A stretch of DNA of 64,000 nucleotides from Arthrobacter stackebrandtii (GTDB lineage: Bacteria > Actinomycetota > Actinomycetes > Actinomycetales > Micrococcaceae), in assembly GCF_017876675.1 (NCBI RefSeq), contig NZ_JAGIOI010000001.1:1116001-1180000 (forward strand), read 5' to 3'. Below the pieces are notes generated by a model, which did not search any database, had not been told where the DNA came from, and was given only the letters and a program-made list of their open reading frames with translations. The position numbers and the translations under genes were made by a program. This document shows, piece after piece, positions 52,159-59,791 of the stretch (position 1 is the first letter of the stretch; every line of letters starts with the position of its first letter).

Positions 52159-53821
52159 GAACTATCCGCGTGTCAGCGCCCTGCTGCTCGCCGAGGTGTT
52201 GGACTCCCTCCCGGCACGGCTGCGCAAGAAAATCGATCTCGCCCAGAGCGTGGATGCCACCGATCCCGGGCACCTCAGCGACGGCTCGTTCGTGGTCCGG
52301 CAGGGCAGCGCAACGGTCACCTTCACCGCGTCCATTGCGCTGACGCTGGAAGATGTGAGCTGCGACTGCCTCCTTTCCCCGCGCTGCCTTCACCTGGCCC
52401 AGGCGCTGCTGCGCTGCGAAGTTTCCACCGCCCCAGATCCGACGCCGGATGGCTTGGACGGTGCCTCCGTCACCGATTCGGTGGTCACCGTGCCTGCTGC
52501 TGATACTGGTTCCGGCCCCCTGACTCCGGACCAATTGGGGGTGGTGGAACGTTCCCTGGCAGCCTTTGTGAAACTTCTTGGCGCAGGTACGGCGGCGCGG
52601 GATCCCCTGCAACTTGCAACGTTTTTGCGTCTGGCGCACGAGGCCAAGGCCCAACGGCTCTACACCCTCGGTGTGCAGTGCACCGCTGTGTGCGCCGTGT
52701 TGTCCACGCAGGGAACTATTGCCCGAAACTCAGCAGTTACCAACCTCGCGGACGCCTACTTGGCGGCCCACCATTTGGCGCACCGACATGCCCAAGGTGA
52801 GGTTCCGGCGTCGTTCTTGGGGAAGCCGCGCAGAAGCTATGCGGGGAGGGAAGCCCTGTCGCTCCAGGGGATTTTCACGGAACCGATCATTGCCGCAACC
52901 GGGCATGCAGGGGTGGCCACTTATCTGCGGGACAGCGGCGGTGCACTGTGGAGTGTGCATTCCAACATGCCGGTTCTGGGCGGGGACGTCGCAACCGACC
53001 AGGCACGGCAGTACTACCAGCGTGCCCCGCGGCTGGGCGGGATCAGCACCAGCCATCAGGAACTGACGCGGCGCACCCTCCTGGTGAGCAATGCGAAGGC
53101 CAGCGAGGACGGCCGGCTCGGTGCGGCCGCGCAGGTCGCCGCGGTGGCGGGGGCCGTCGGCGACTGGGATCCGCAGTGGTTTGCCGCCGACACCACGGAG
53201 GAGATTGACTTTGTGCGGCTCGAGGTTCGCGGGCTGAGCGGCACTGCGCTGGCGTTGGCCGGGCCGGACGGGAGGATTGTTACGGTACAGCCCAGTGCGG
53301 CGGCCCGTGCGTTGGGGGCCCTGGATGATCTGCTCGAACTGGCCCGGCATCCTGGGACATTGCTGCACTGCGTGCTGCGGCGCACGGTTGACGGCCTGGA
53401 GCTGTTGGCCTTCGCCGTAGACGCCGATCAGATTCGACTGCCGGATTCGTGGCATGGCAGAGTCATGCTGGGATTGGACCGTCTGGCACCGGCATACTTT
53501 AGCTCCCCTTCCCAACAGGCCCGGCAGCTGCCGCCTGTGGCCGCCGGTCCGTGGCCGATCATGATGCAATGGCTGGGCAGGGTCGCCGTGCACGGGCGTG
53601 CCGCGCTGGTGAACGACAGGAGCTCGCTGGCCACCGATGCTGCCCGCCTCCAGGATGCCAATTGTGTTTATGGGGCCCGACTATTGCTCGAATTGCAGGC
53701 CGCTGCTCACCAAAGTTCACGGGCCTTCGACGGAACAATCGTGTATCTTCCTGAGCCCCTGCCCAAAGCGTGGTTGGCCCTGGCGGTGTTTGCGCAGGCC
53801 TGGCTGGCTGCGGCGTCGTGA
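52151..53821 (+). CDS. SWIM zinc-finger protein
   Basis: 556-residue protein related to E. coli YehQ. The SWIM zinc finger is at CDCLLSPRCLH (C71, C73, C79, H81), a CxCx5CxH arrangement. The remaining ~470 residues show no enzyme motif; they include RRSYAGREALSLQGIFTEPI and a beta-rich domain ending in LPKAWLALAVFAQAWLA. SWIM fingers bind DNA or proteins. It overlaps the VWA gene by 8 bp and ends the operon, with a terminator 85 bp on. Confidence 0.85.
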   Translation: MPENYPRVSALLLAEVLDSLPARLRKKIDLAQSVDATDPGHLSDGSFVVRQGSATVTFTASIALTLEDVSCDCLLSPRCLHLAQALLRCEVSTAPDPTPDGLDGASVTDSVVTVPAADTGSGPLTPDQLGVVERSLAAFVKLLGAGTAARDPLQLATFLRLAHEAKAQRLYTLGVQCTAVCAVLSTQGTIARNSAVTNLADAYLAAHHLAHRHAQGEVPASFLGKPRRSYAGREALSLQGIFTEPIIAATGHAGVATYLRDSGGALWSVHSNMPVLGGDVATDQARQYYQRAPRLGGISTSHQELTRRTLLVSNAKASEDGRLGAAAQVAAVAGAVGDWDPQWFAADTTEEIDFVRLEVRGLSGTALALAGPDGRIVTVQPSAAARALGALDDLLELARHPGTLLHCVLRRTVDGLELLAFAVDADQIRLPDSWHGRVMLGLDRLAPAYFSSPSQQARQLPPVAAGPWPIMMQWLGRVAVHGRAALVNDRSSLATDAARLQDANCVYGARLLLELQAAAHQSSRAFDGTIVYLPEPLPKAWLALAVFAQAWLAAAS

Positions 53822-53905
53822 GCCAAAACCACTTGGCGATCTTCACCGTGCCTTGAAAACCTCAACGCAGTACCAATTTGGCGGGAATTGCTAAGCTTGG
53901 ATAAG

Positions 53906-53931
53906 CGCCGATGCCTTCGGCGATCTTTTTT
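53906..53931 (+). terminator. Terminator of the MoxR-VWA operon
   Basis: CGCCGA (53906-53911) and TCGGCG (53917-53922) form a 6-bp GC stem with a TGCCT loop, followed after GATC-type spacing by a run of six T. It closes the operon before the small-protein gene. Confidence 0.7.
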
Positions 53932-54012
53932 CGTTGCGCACCACAGCCTCGTGGAAGCACAGCAACGACTCTCACGGTCCTGTTTCAAACGGCCGCCGAA
54001 CAAAGGAAACCA

Positions 54013-54153
54013 TTGGCTACTCAAGCAAAAGCACAGACCTCAGCACACTCTTCGGAAAGCACCGCCGGCGACCTGGCAGGAAACATCATCGGAGGCGCTG
54101 CAGTGTTCATCGGCGTCGTCGGTTTGGCCCTCTTGATCTTCTTCGGCATGTAA
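54013..54153 (+). CDS. Small single-helix membrane protein, 46 aa
   Basis: A short gene starting with TTG at 54013, preceded by AAAGGAAACCA (ribosome site 5-6 nt upstream), and ending with TAA. The N-terminal 20 residues are polar (Thr/Ser/Ala); residues about 22-44 form one hydrophobic helix with GNIIGGAAVFIGVVGLALLI. It is framed by terminators on both sides, so it is an independent transcript. The longer frame from 53911 would start inside the upstream terminator. No family recognised. Confidence 0.65.
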   Translation: MATQAKAQTSAHSSESTAGDLAGNIIGGAAVFIGVVGLALLIFFGM

Positions 54154-54167
54154 TAACGCCGTTAGCC

Positions 54168-54203
54168 AAAATGCCCGCCGCAATAATGCGGCGGGCATTT
54201 TTG
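54168..54203 (+). terminator. Intrinsic terminator of the small-protein gene
   Basis: Perfect 15-bp arms (54168-54182 and 54187-54201) around an ATAA loop, with a TTTTT tail. One of the clearest terminators in the window; the A-run/T-run symmetry makes it usable in both directions. Confidence 0.88.
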
Positions 54204-54271
54204 TGCCCTGGACCATTGGCCATTTATGACACAGCGAACTTCCAGCAACCGTCCAGCCAACAACGGGAAGC

Positions 54272-55069
54272 ATGTCAGAGAATGGTGGCATGCCCACTAC
54301 CGCAGCGCCCTCAGGCCCGGCCGCCGCAACTCCCCAGCCCGCGCCGGCACACGAACCCCTCCCCAAGCTCACCCGGGCAGACGGCGAGCCCATCCGCGCG
54401 CTGGTGGTGGACGATGAGCCCGAGCTGGCCGACCTCATGCGCCGCGGACTGGAAATGACCGGCTGGGAGGTGCGGACCGCCAATGACGGCTTCGCCGCGC
54501 TGCGCACGGCCCGGGAATTTGTCCCCGACGTGCTCGTCCTTGACGTCATGATGCCCGGAATGGACGGGGTGGAACTGCTGCAAAAGCTCCGCACCATCTA
54601 CCCGGACGTGCCCGCCCTGTTCCTGACTGCGAAGGATGCCGTCACGGACAAGGTGACCGGGCTGGCGGCCGGCGGCGACGACTATGTCACCAAGCCGTTC
54701 AGCATGAAGGAGGTGCTGCTGCGCCTGCACCGAGTGGTCCAACGCTCCGGGATCACTGCCCCGCAGTTCGCCCTGCTGCAGGTGGGGGACCTGACCCTGA
54801 ACAAGGACACCAAGGTGGTCCAGCGCGACGGGACGGACATCCCGCTGACCGGCACCGAGTTCGAGCTGCTGAAGTTCCTCATGGAAAACCCACGGCACGT
54901 GCTGAGCAAGTCTCGCCTGCTGGACCGCGTCTGGAACTACGACTTCGGCGGCCAAAGCAACATCGTGGAACTCTACATCTCCTACCTTCGCAAGAAGGTC
55001 GATGCCGGCCGGCCGCCCATGATCCACACCGTCCGCGGCTCCGGCTACGTGATCAAGCCGGCACCATGA
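54272..55069 (+). CDS. Two-component response regulator, OmpR family
   Basis: 265-residue regulator: a Pro/Ala-rich leader of ~40 residues, receiver domain with VVDDEPE, phosphoacceptor D91 in VLVLDVMMPGMDG and TKPF lysine near 143, then an OmpR winged helix (LTGTEFELLKFLMEN, SKSRLLDRVWNYDFGGQ, VRGSGYVIKP). Pairs with the histidine kinase whose gene overlaps by 4 bp. An ATG at 54290 would shorten the leader by six residues. The signal and targets are unknown; the copper-type genes downstream are candidates. Confidence 0.92.
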   Translation: MSENGGMPTTAAPSGPAAATPQPAPAHEPLPKLTRADGEPIRALVVDDEPELADLMRRGLEMTGWEVRTANDGFAALRTAREFVPDVLVLDVMMPGMDGVELLQKLRTIYPDVPALFLTAKDAVTDKVTGLAAGGDDYVTKPFSMKEVLLRLHRVVQRSGITAPQFALLQVGDLTLNKDTKVVQRDGTDIPLTGTEFELLKFLMENPRHVLSKSRLLDRVWNYDFGGQSNIVELYISYLRKKVDAGRPPMIHTVRGSGYVIKPAP

Positions 55070-56643
55070 CCAACCCGAGCACCGGTGCCGGCCCGGCCGG
55101 AGGCGCCATGGCCGGCAGCGTCGCCGGGACGAGAATCAGCACCAGGCTCCGCCAGCTGTCCCGCCCGAACCGCTGGCACTTGAGCACTCGCCTGGTGGCC
55201 CTCCTGCTTGCCCTGCTCACGGTCATCGCCGTGCTGATCGGCATGGTCAGCTACGCCACCTTGAGCATGACACTGACCAACCAGTTGGACTCCTCCCTGC
55301 AACAAGCCTCGGTGCGCACCGCCGCGTTCTACGCCAGCGCGCCCGGCACCGGCACGCCCGACCCCCTCGAAGCCCGGGCCACCAGTGCCGGCCAGTTGAG
55401 CGCGGTCCTGAGCAACGGCCTCGTGCACTATGCAGGAATCCTCTCCCCCACCGGCGTGCGGCAGCAGCTCACCACATCCGACGCCGACATCCTCGCCGGT
55501 CTCTCCCCCAACGGCGACGTCAGCAGCAAGCGGCTCTCGATTGGCGGATACAGGCTGCAGGCCGTGGCCGTGCCCGGCGGGGACACCCTGATCACCGGCC
55601 TGCCCCTGGCCGCCACGCAGCAGACGCTCTCCACCCTGGTCCTGTCGATCGTGCTGGTCTCGCTGGCCGGCATGCTGGCCCTGGGCTGGGCCGGAACCCT
55701 CATCATCCGCCGCAACCTGCGCCCGCTCGCACAGCTGTCGGCAACGGCCACCAAGGTTTCCACGTTGAGGCTCGACGCCGGTGAGGTCGCCCTGGGCGTG
55801 CGTGTCCCGGAGGCCGCGGCGCATCCGGGCACCGAGGTGGGCAATGTGGGCCACGCGTTCAACGCCATGCTGGACAATGTGCAGCACGCGCTGGAGGCCC
55901 GCCAGCGCAGCGAGACCAAGCTGCGCCGCTTCGTGGCCGATGCCAGCCACGAACTGCGCACCCCGCTGACGGCGATCCGCGGCTATGCCGAGCTGCTGGC
56001 CATGAGCGAACCCCTCAGCGCCGACGGCCAAACCGCGCTGGGCCGGGTCCAGGACCAGTCTGTCCGCATGAGCCGGCTCGTGGAGGACCTGTTGACGCTG
56101 GCCCGGATCGACGAGGCCCAGCAGTCCGTGGGAGGGACGGCCGGGCGGCCCCTGCAGCCGCTGAACCTGAGTCCGCTGGTCATGGAAGCCGTGAGCGACC
56201 TGCAGGTGGCCACGCCGGACCACACGTGGAGCTTTTCCGTGCCCGACGAACCCGTGGACGTCCTGGGCGAGGACGCGGCACTGCGCCAGGTCCTGCTAAA
56301 CCTGCTGGGCAACGCAGCCAAGCACACACCGGCCGGGACCACCGTCCACACCGAACTGACGGTTTCCCAGGTCGGCTCCTGCACCCTGGCGGTCAGCGAC
56401 GACGGCCCCGGGATCGACCCGGCGTTCCAGCGCATCATTTTTGACAGGTTTTCACGTGCCGACCAGGCACGCACCAGCACCACGGGCAGCACCGGCCTGG
56501 GGCTGAGCATTGTGCAGGGCATTGTCGCCGCCCACGGCGGCACGGTCTCCGTGGCGAGCAGGCCCGGGAGCACCGTGTTCACCGTGCAGCTGCCGCTGGC
56601 GCGTGTCGCCTCGGTCGGCGCCCAAGCCGCGCCCGCACAGTAG
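55066..56643 (+). CDS. Sensor histidine kinase
   Basis: 525-residue membrane kinase: cytoplasmic leader, first helix about residues 43-68, extracellular sensor about 70-185 (LARATSAGQLSAVLSNG-like, no recognised fold), second helix about 188-215, HAMP region, H-box ADASHELRTPLTAIRGYAE with phospho-histidine H295, N-box LLNLLGNAAKHTP, G1 VSDDGPGIDP, F-box DRFSRADQAR and G2 GLGLSIV. It partners the preceding regulator (ATGA overlap). The extracellular ligand cannot be told from sequence. Confidence 0.93.
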   Translation: MTNPSTGAGPAGGAMAGSVAGTRISTRLRQLSRPNRWHLSTRLVALLLALLTVIAVLIGMVSYATLSMTLTNQLDSSLQQASVRTAAFYASAPGTGTPDPLEARATSAGQLSAVLSNGLVHYAGILSPTGVRQQLTTSDADILAGLSPNGDVSSKRLSIGGYRLQAVAVPGGDTLITGLPLAATQQTLSTLVLSIVLVSLAGMLALGWAGTLIIRRNLRPLAQLSATATKVSTLRLDAGEVALGVRVPEAAAHPGTEVGNVGHAFNAMLDNVQHALEARQRSETKLRRFVADASHELRTPLTAIRGYAELLAMSEPLSADGQTALGRVQDQSVRMSRLVEDLLTLARIDEAQQSVGGTAGRPLQPLNLSPLVMEAVSDLQVATPDHTWSFSVPDEPVDVLGEDAALRQVLLNLLGNAAKHTPAGTTVHTELTVSQVGSCTLAVSDDGPGIDPAFQRIIFDRFSRADQARTSTTGSTGLGLSIVQGIVAAHGGTVSVASRPGSTVFTVQLPLARVASVGAQAAPAQ

Positions 56644-56717
56644 CCCGCGGGCCCCTTTTCACGGTCGCAGGCCTTCGCCGATAAACTGGCACCCTTGGCC
56701 TGATCGAAGGGAGCACC

Positions 56718-57380
56718 GTGCCGCACGCTCCCTTCAGGCTGCTCCGAACCACGGTTGTGGGTGCCACGGTAATGGGCCTGGCCGCCGGGGCGCACCTGTT
56801 CGCAGGCGGCACGCTTCCCGCAGCCCCCATCATGGCGGCGCTGCTGGCCCTGCACATACTCGGCACCACCGCAGCAACCCAATTCCGGCTTGCCCTCCCG
56901 GCCATGTCCGGACTGCTTGCCGGCAGCCAGATGGTGCTGCACCAGGCGTTTGAGTCCCTCTCCCACGGGGCACACCTGGGCGCCCAGGCCGGCGCACTCT
57001 CCGGCTCCGCGGCCGGAGCGGCCGCCCACCACACCCAGTCCGCGGAGGCTCACGCGGCGGCCATGCTGGCCCAGGCCGCGGCAGACCCCTCGACCCCGAC
57101 GCTGGCCGCCATGGGCCACGGCCCGATGTCCGGTTGGATGCTCGCAGCACACATCGGCGCCACGCTGGCCGCGGCGGTCCTCCTGGCCCACGGGGAAAAC
57201 GCCCTGTGGGCCCTCGCAGGCTGGCTCCGGCCGCTGTACCGCAGCGCCGCCGTCGTGCTGCCTGTTCCCGCGCAGCCGGCCCACACCCGGGTGCTGCCGC
57301 CACCGCTGCCCCGCCCGCCGTGGCGCAACCTGCGGCCGGACACCAGGCGCGGCCCGCCCCGGCTCCCCGCCTTCGCATAA
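56718..57380 (+). CDS. His/Met-containing membrane protein next to YcnI
   Basis: 220-residue protein starting with GTG, with about four to five hydrophobic helices (near residues 10-28, 36-52, 60-75, 140-160). Histidine- and methionine-bearing stretches lie between them (MVLHQAFESLSHGAHLG, AAAHHTQSAEAHAAAM, MGHGPMSGWM), followed by a Pro/Arg-rich cytoplasmic tail. The metal-ligand-rich loops and the YcnI gene 58 bp downstream suggest a role in copper handling. No family is recognised with confidence. Confidence 0.72.
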   Translation: MPHAPFRLLRTTVVGATVMGLAAGAHLFAGGTLPAAPIMAALLALHILGTTAATQFRLALPAMSGLLAGSQMVLHQAFESLSHGAHLGAQAGALSGSAAGAAAHHTQSAEAHAAAMLAQAAADPSTPTLAAMGHGPMSGWMLAAHIGATLAAAVLLAHGENALWALAGWLRPLYRSAAVVLPVPAQPAHTRVLPPPLPRPPWRNLRPDTRRGPPRLPAFA

Positions 57381-57438
57381 CACCCTTCGACACGGTCGCG
57401 GGGTGTCCCCCCGTCATTTCATTCGAAAGGTTTCACCC

Positions 57439-58158
57439 ATGCGATTTTCGCGCACCCTCAAGTCCTCCGCCGCCGTCGGCACCACTGCCGCCCTCATGAT
57501 GCTGGGGCTCGGCGCCGCCTCCGCCCACGTCAACGCCACGCCTTCGGAAACGGCCGCCGGCGCCTATTCGCTGGTCACGTTCTCCGTGGCACACGGCTGC
57601 GACGGCTCGCCCACAACGTCCATGACCATCACGCTGCCGCAGGAACTCACCGACGCCACCCCCACCGTCAACCCGAACTGGACCATCAGCACGGCCATGG
57701 AAAAGCTCGACACGCCGCGCACCCTGGCCAACGGCAGCAAGGTCAGCGAGCGGACCAAGTCCATCACCTACACGGCCAAGACACCTCTCGCCGACCACCA
57801 GCGCGACGCCTTCACCCTCTCCGTCCAGCTGCCGGAAACGGCCGGTACCACCCTGAACTTCCCCACGCTGCAGAGCTGCGAAAAGGGGCAGACGGATTGG
57901 GCCCAGATCCCCGCGGCCGGCGCCGACCACGACTCCGTTGACGCCCCCGCCCCGTCGCTGACCGTCACGGCTGCTGCCGCCGGTGACGGACACGGCGGCC
58001 ACGGCACTGGCACGAATGCTGCGGCCGGTTCCGGCGCGGATGCCTCCGGCACGTCCGACGGCGGCGCCTCCTGGCCGGCATGGCTCGGCCTGGGTGCCGG
58101 GCTGGCCGGGCTGGCCCTGGGCGCTGCGGCGTTCGTGCGCAGCGGCCGCAAGGCCTGA
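57439..58158 (+). CDS. YcnI-family (DUF1775) copper-associated envelope protein
   Basis: 239-residue protein: signal peptide to about residue 30 with cleavage ASA|H, leaving an N-terminal histidine (HVNATPSETAAGAY), the copper-binding position of YcnI. A beta-sandwich follows with HGCDGSPTTSMTITLP, NWTIS and LNFPTLQSCEKGQTDWAQIP. The tail is Gly/His-rich (GDGHGGHGTG) and ends in a single membrane helix (LGLGAGLAGLALGAAAFV). I start at 57439 with GAAAGG upstream; the longer frame from 56890 is antisense-like and overlaps the previous gene. Confidence 0.9.
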   Translation: MRFSRTLKSSAAVGTTAALMMLGLGAASAHVNATPSETAAGAYSLVTFSVAHGCDGSPTTSMTITLPQELTDATPTVNPNWTISTAMEKLDTPRTLANGSKVSERTKSITYTAKTPLADHQRDAFTLSVQLPETAGTTLNFPTLQSCEKGQTDWAQIPAAGADHDSVDAPAPSLTVTAAAAGDGHGGHGTGTNAAAGSGADASGTSDGGASWPAWLGLGAGLAGLALGAAAFVRSGRKA

Positions 58159-58172
58159 CCCTCCACCGTCTA

Positions 58173-58237
58173 TGACGCGGTTGTTGCACTGGAAAGCGCT
58201 TGCTTTCACGTATTTGGTGCAACAACTGCGTCACAGT
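58173..58237. repeat. Nested inverted repeat of a different sequence
   Basis: Outer arms GACGCGGTTGTTGCACT and GGTGCAACAACTGCGTC pair with two differences; inner GAAAGCGCTTGCTTTC folds on itself. The two-tier layout recalls the 9063/15170 family but the sequence differs except for the GACGC/GCGTC ends. It lies just after the YcnI gene. Confidence 0.6.
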
Positions 58238-58305
58238 CGGGACCGGGGCTGGATTGTCGGCGCGTCACCATTGACTCATGCTCCGTGCCCGGCAAAAGTG
58301 GGGTC

Positions 58306-58998
58306 ATGACCACTGACAACAGCAGTCCCGCCACCCCCGGCACTCCCGGGAAAAAGTCGAACACCGGAAAGGTCGTCGCCCTGACCGTGACCATCACGGT
58401 GCTGGCCGTTGCCGTGGTCCTGCTCCTGTGGACCCAGTTCAACGGCAAGGACACGGCCGGGACGGCCCCCACGGAAACGCCCTCCGCCACCGGGGCACCC
58501 ACCACTGAGGCGGCCCCAAGCGAATCCGCAACGGCGCCCACGGAGGAGGCATCGCCGTCGACCGCGCCCGCAGCATCGCCCCTGTGCACGGCGGCGTCAT
58601 TGACCGGCGCCCTGGACGCCAGCAGCGGCGGCGGCGCGGCGGGGAGCGTCTACATGCAACTGGTCCTGACCAACAGCGGCTCCGCCGACTGCATCCTGGA
58701 CGGCTACCCGGGGGTTTCCCTGGTCAAGGCCGGCACGACCGAGCCCATCGGTGCGCCGGCAGAGCGTGATCCGGCGGCACCGTCCAACGGCCCCATCACA
58801 CTTGGACCGGGCCAAAACGCCTCGGCCACCCTGAGGTACACGCAGGCCGGCAACTACCCGGACTGCAAGAGCGAGCAGGCCGATTCGGTGCTCGTCTACC
58901 CGCCGAGCGACACCGGCCACCTGGAAATCGCACACCCTCTGACAGCGTGCAGCAACGCAGACATCAAGCTGCTGACCATCGGGGCGTTCCAGCAGTAG
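58306..58998 (+). CDS. DUF4232-like membrane-anchored protein
   Basis: 230-residue protein: short cytoplasmic tail, one membrane helix (about residues 24-43), a long Thr/Ala/Pro/Glu-rich stalk (about 46-95), then a DUF4232-type beta domain with LVLTNSGSADCILDGYPGVSL, VTLGPGQNASATL-like (ITLGPGQNASATLRY) and cysteines in PLC, DC, DC and AC. Such proteins are exported surface domains of unknown function in actinobacteria. The start at 58306 is chosen over a GTG at 58285 by similarity of the leader; the ribosome site is weak for both. Confidence 0.78.
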   Translation: MTTDNSSPATPGTPGKKSNTGKVVALTVTITVLAVAVVLLLWTQFNGKDTAGTAPTETPSATGAPTTEAAPSESATAPTEEASPSTAPAASPLCTAASLTGALDASSGGGAAGSVYMQLVLTNSGSADCILDGYPGVSLVKAGTTEPIGAPAERDPAAPSNGPITLGPGQNASATLRYTQAGNYPDCKSEQADSVLVYPPSDTGHLEIAHPLTACSNADIKLLTIGAFQQ

Positions 58999-59017
58999 CA
59001 GGCACCAGCCGCGGCGG

Positions 59018-59596
59018 CTACGGCCTCAGCGCCTCGTCGGGGTCGAATTCCTCAAAGGAACCAATGAAGCCGGGGTCGCTGTCCTGTGATTCGCGGCGCC
59101 GGCCGTGGCGCAGTTCGTGCAGCTTGTTGGCGGTGAACGCCAGCACGCCGCAGGCCACCAGCTGCAGCGCCGCACCCCACACGTCGGCGTGGATGAGCAT
59201 CGCCAGGAAGCCGGCAAGGAACACGGCGGCCCCGGCGGTGATGAGCAGCCGGAAGCGTTCGAAGTAGCCGTACACAACAATGGCCGCGCCAATGGCCAGC
59301 CACGGGCCGGTCCCATTGAGAAAAGGCAGCAGCGCGCCCAGCAGCAGGCCCGCCACGGTGCCGCCCAGCAGGTACAGGTAATGGTTTCGCGGGGCAACCC
59401 ACCAGGACGGGTTCTTCCACAGCCACAGCGCACTGGCGCCGCCCACCAGCAGCGAACCGGCCACCAGCAGCCACGCATCGGCGCCCTGCCCACGGTCGGT
59501 CACCATGTTGGCCGCGGCCGCCAGCAGAAACAGCAGGGACAGGCCCAGCAGGGGAACCCAGTTGTTCCCCACATGACGTGTTTGAATAGCCCCCAC
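59018..59596 (-). CDS. Hypothetical membrane protein
   Basis: 192-residue protein with about six hydrophobic helices (near residues 13-32, 40-60, 74-92, 97-108, 115-134, 139-155) and an acidic, charged C-terminal tail (ESQDSDPGFIGSFEEFDPDE). No family recognised. Convergent with the DUF4232-like gene and divergent from the helicase gene. The upstream gap (59597-59791) holds no other gene. Confidence 0.78.
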   Translation of the reverse strand: MGAIQTRHVGNNWVPLLGLSLLFLLAAAANMVTDRGQGADAWLLVAGSLLVGGASALWLWKNPSWWVAPRNHYLYLLGGTVAGLLLGALLPFLNGTGPWLAIGAAIVVYGYFERFRLLITAGAAVFLAGFLAMLIHADVWGAALQLVACGVLAFTANKLHELRHGRRRESQDSDPGFIGSFEEFDPDEALRP

Positions 59597-59791
59597 CTAC
59601 TTTCAAGACCTGCGGAACCCCGCCCGCACCTCCATGGCCCCGGACGGTTGCCGGCAGCTGGTGCCGCATCTATCGCTAGATTACAGCGTGGCCCCGACAC
59701 TCCTTCACCACTGGTGTCCCGCATCACATGCAGGCGCGTGTTTGCGCCGCCTTCCCCACACAATGTCGGTGCGATGCGGCATGATGGAGCC

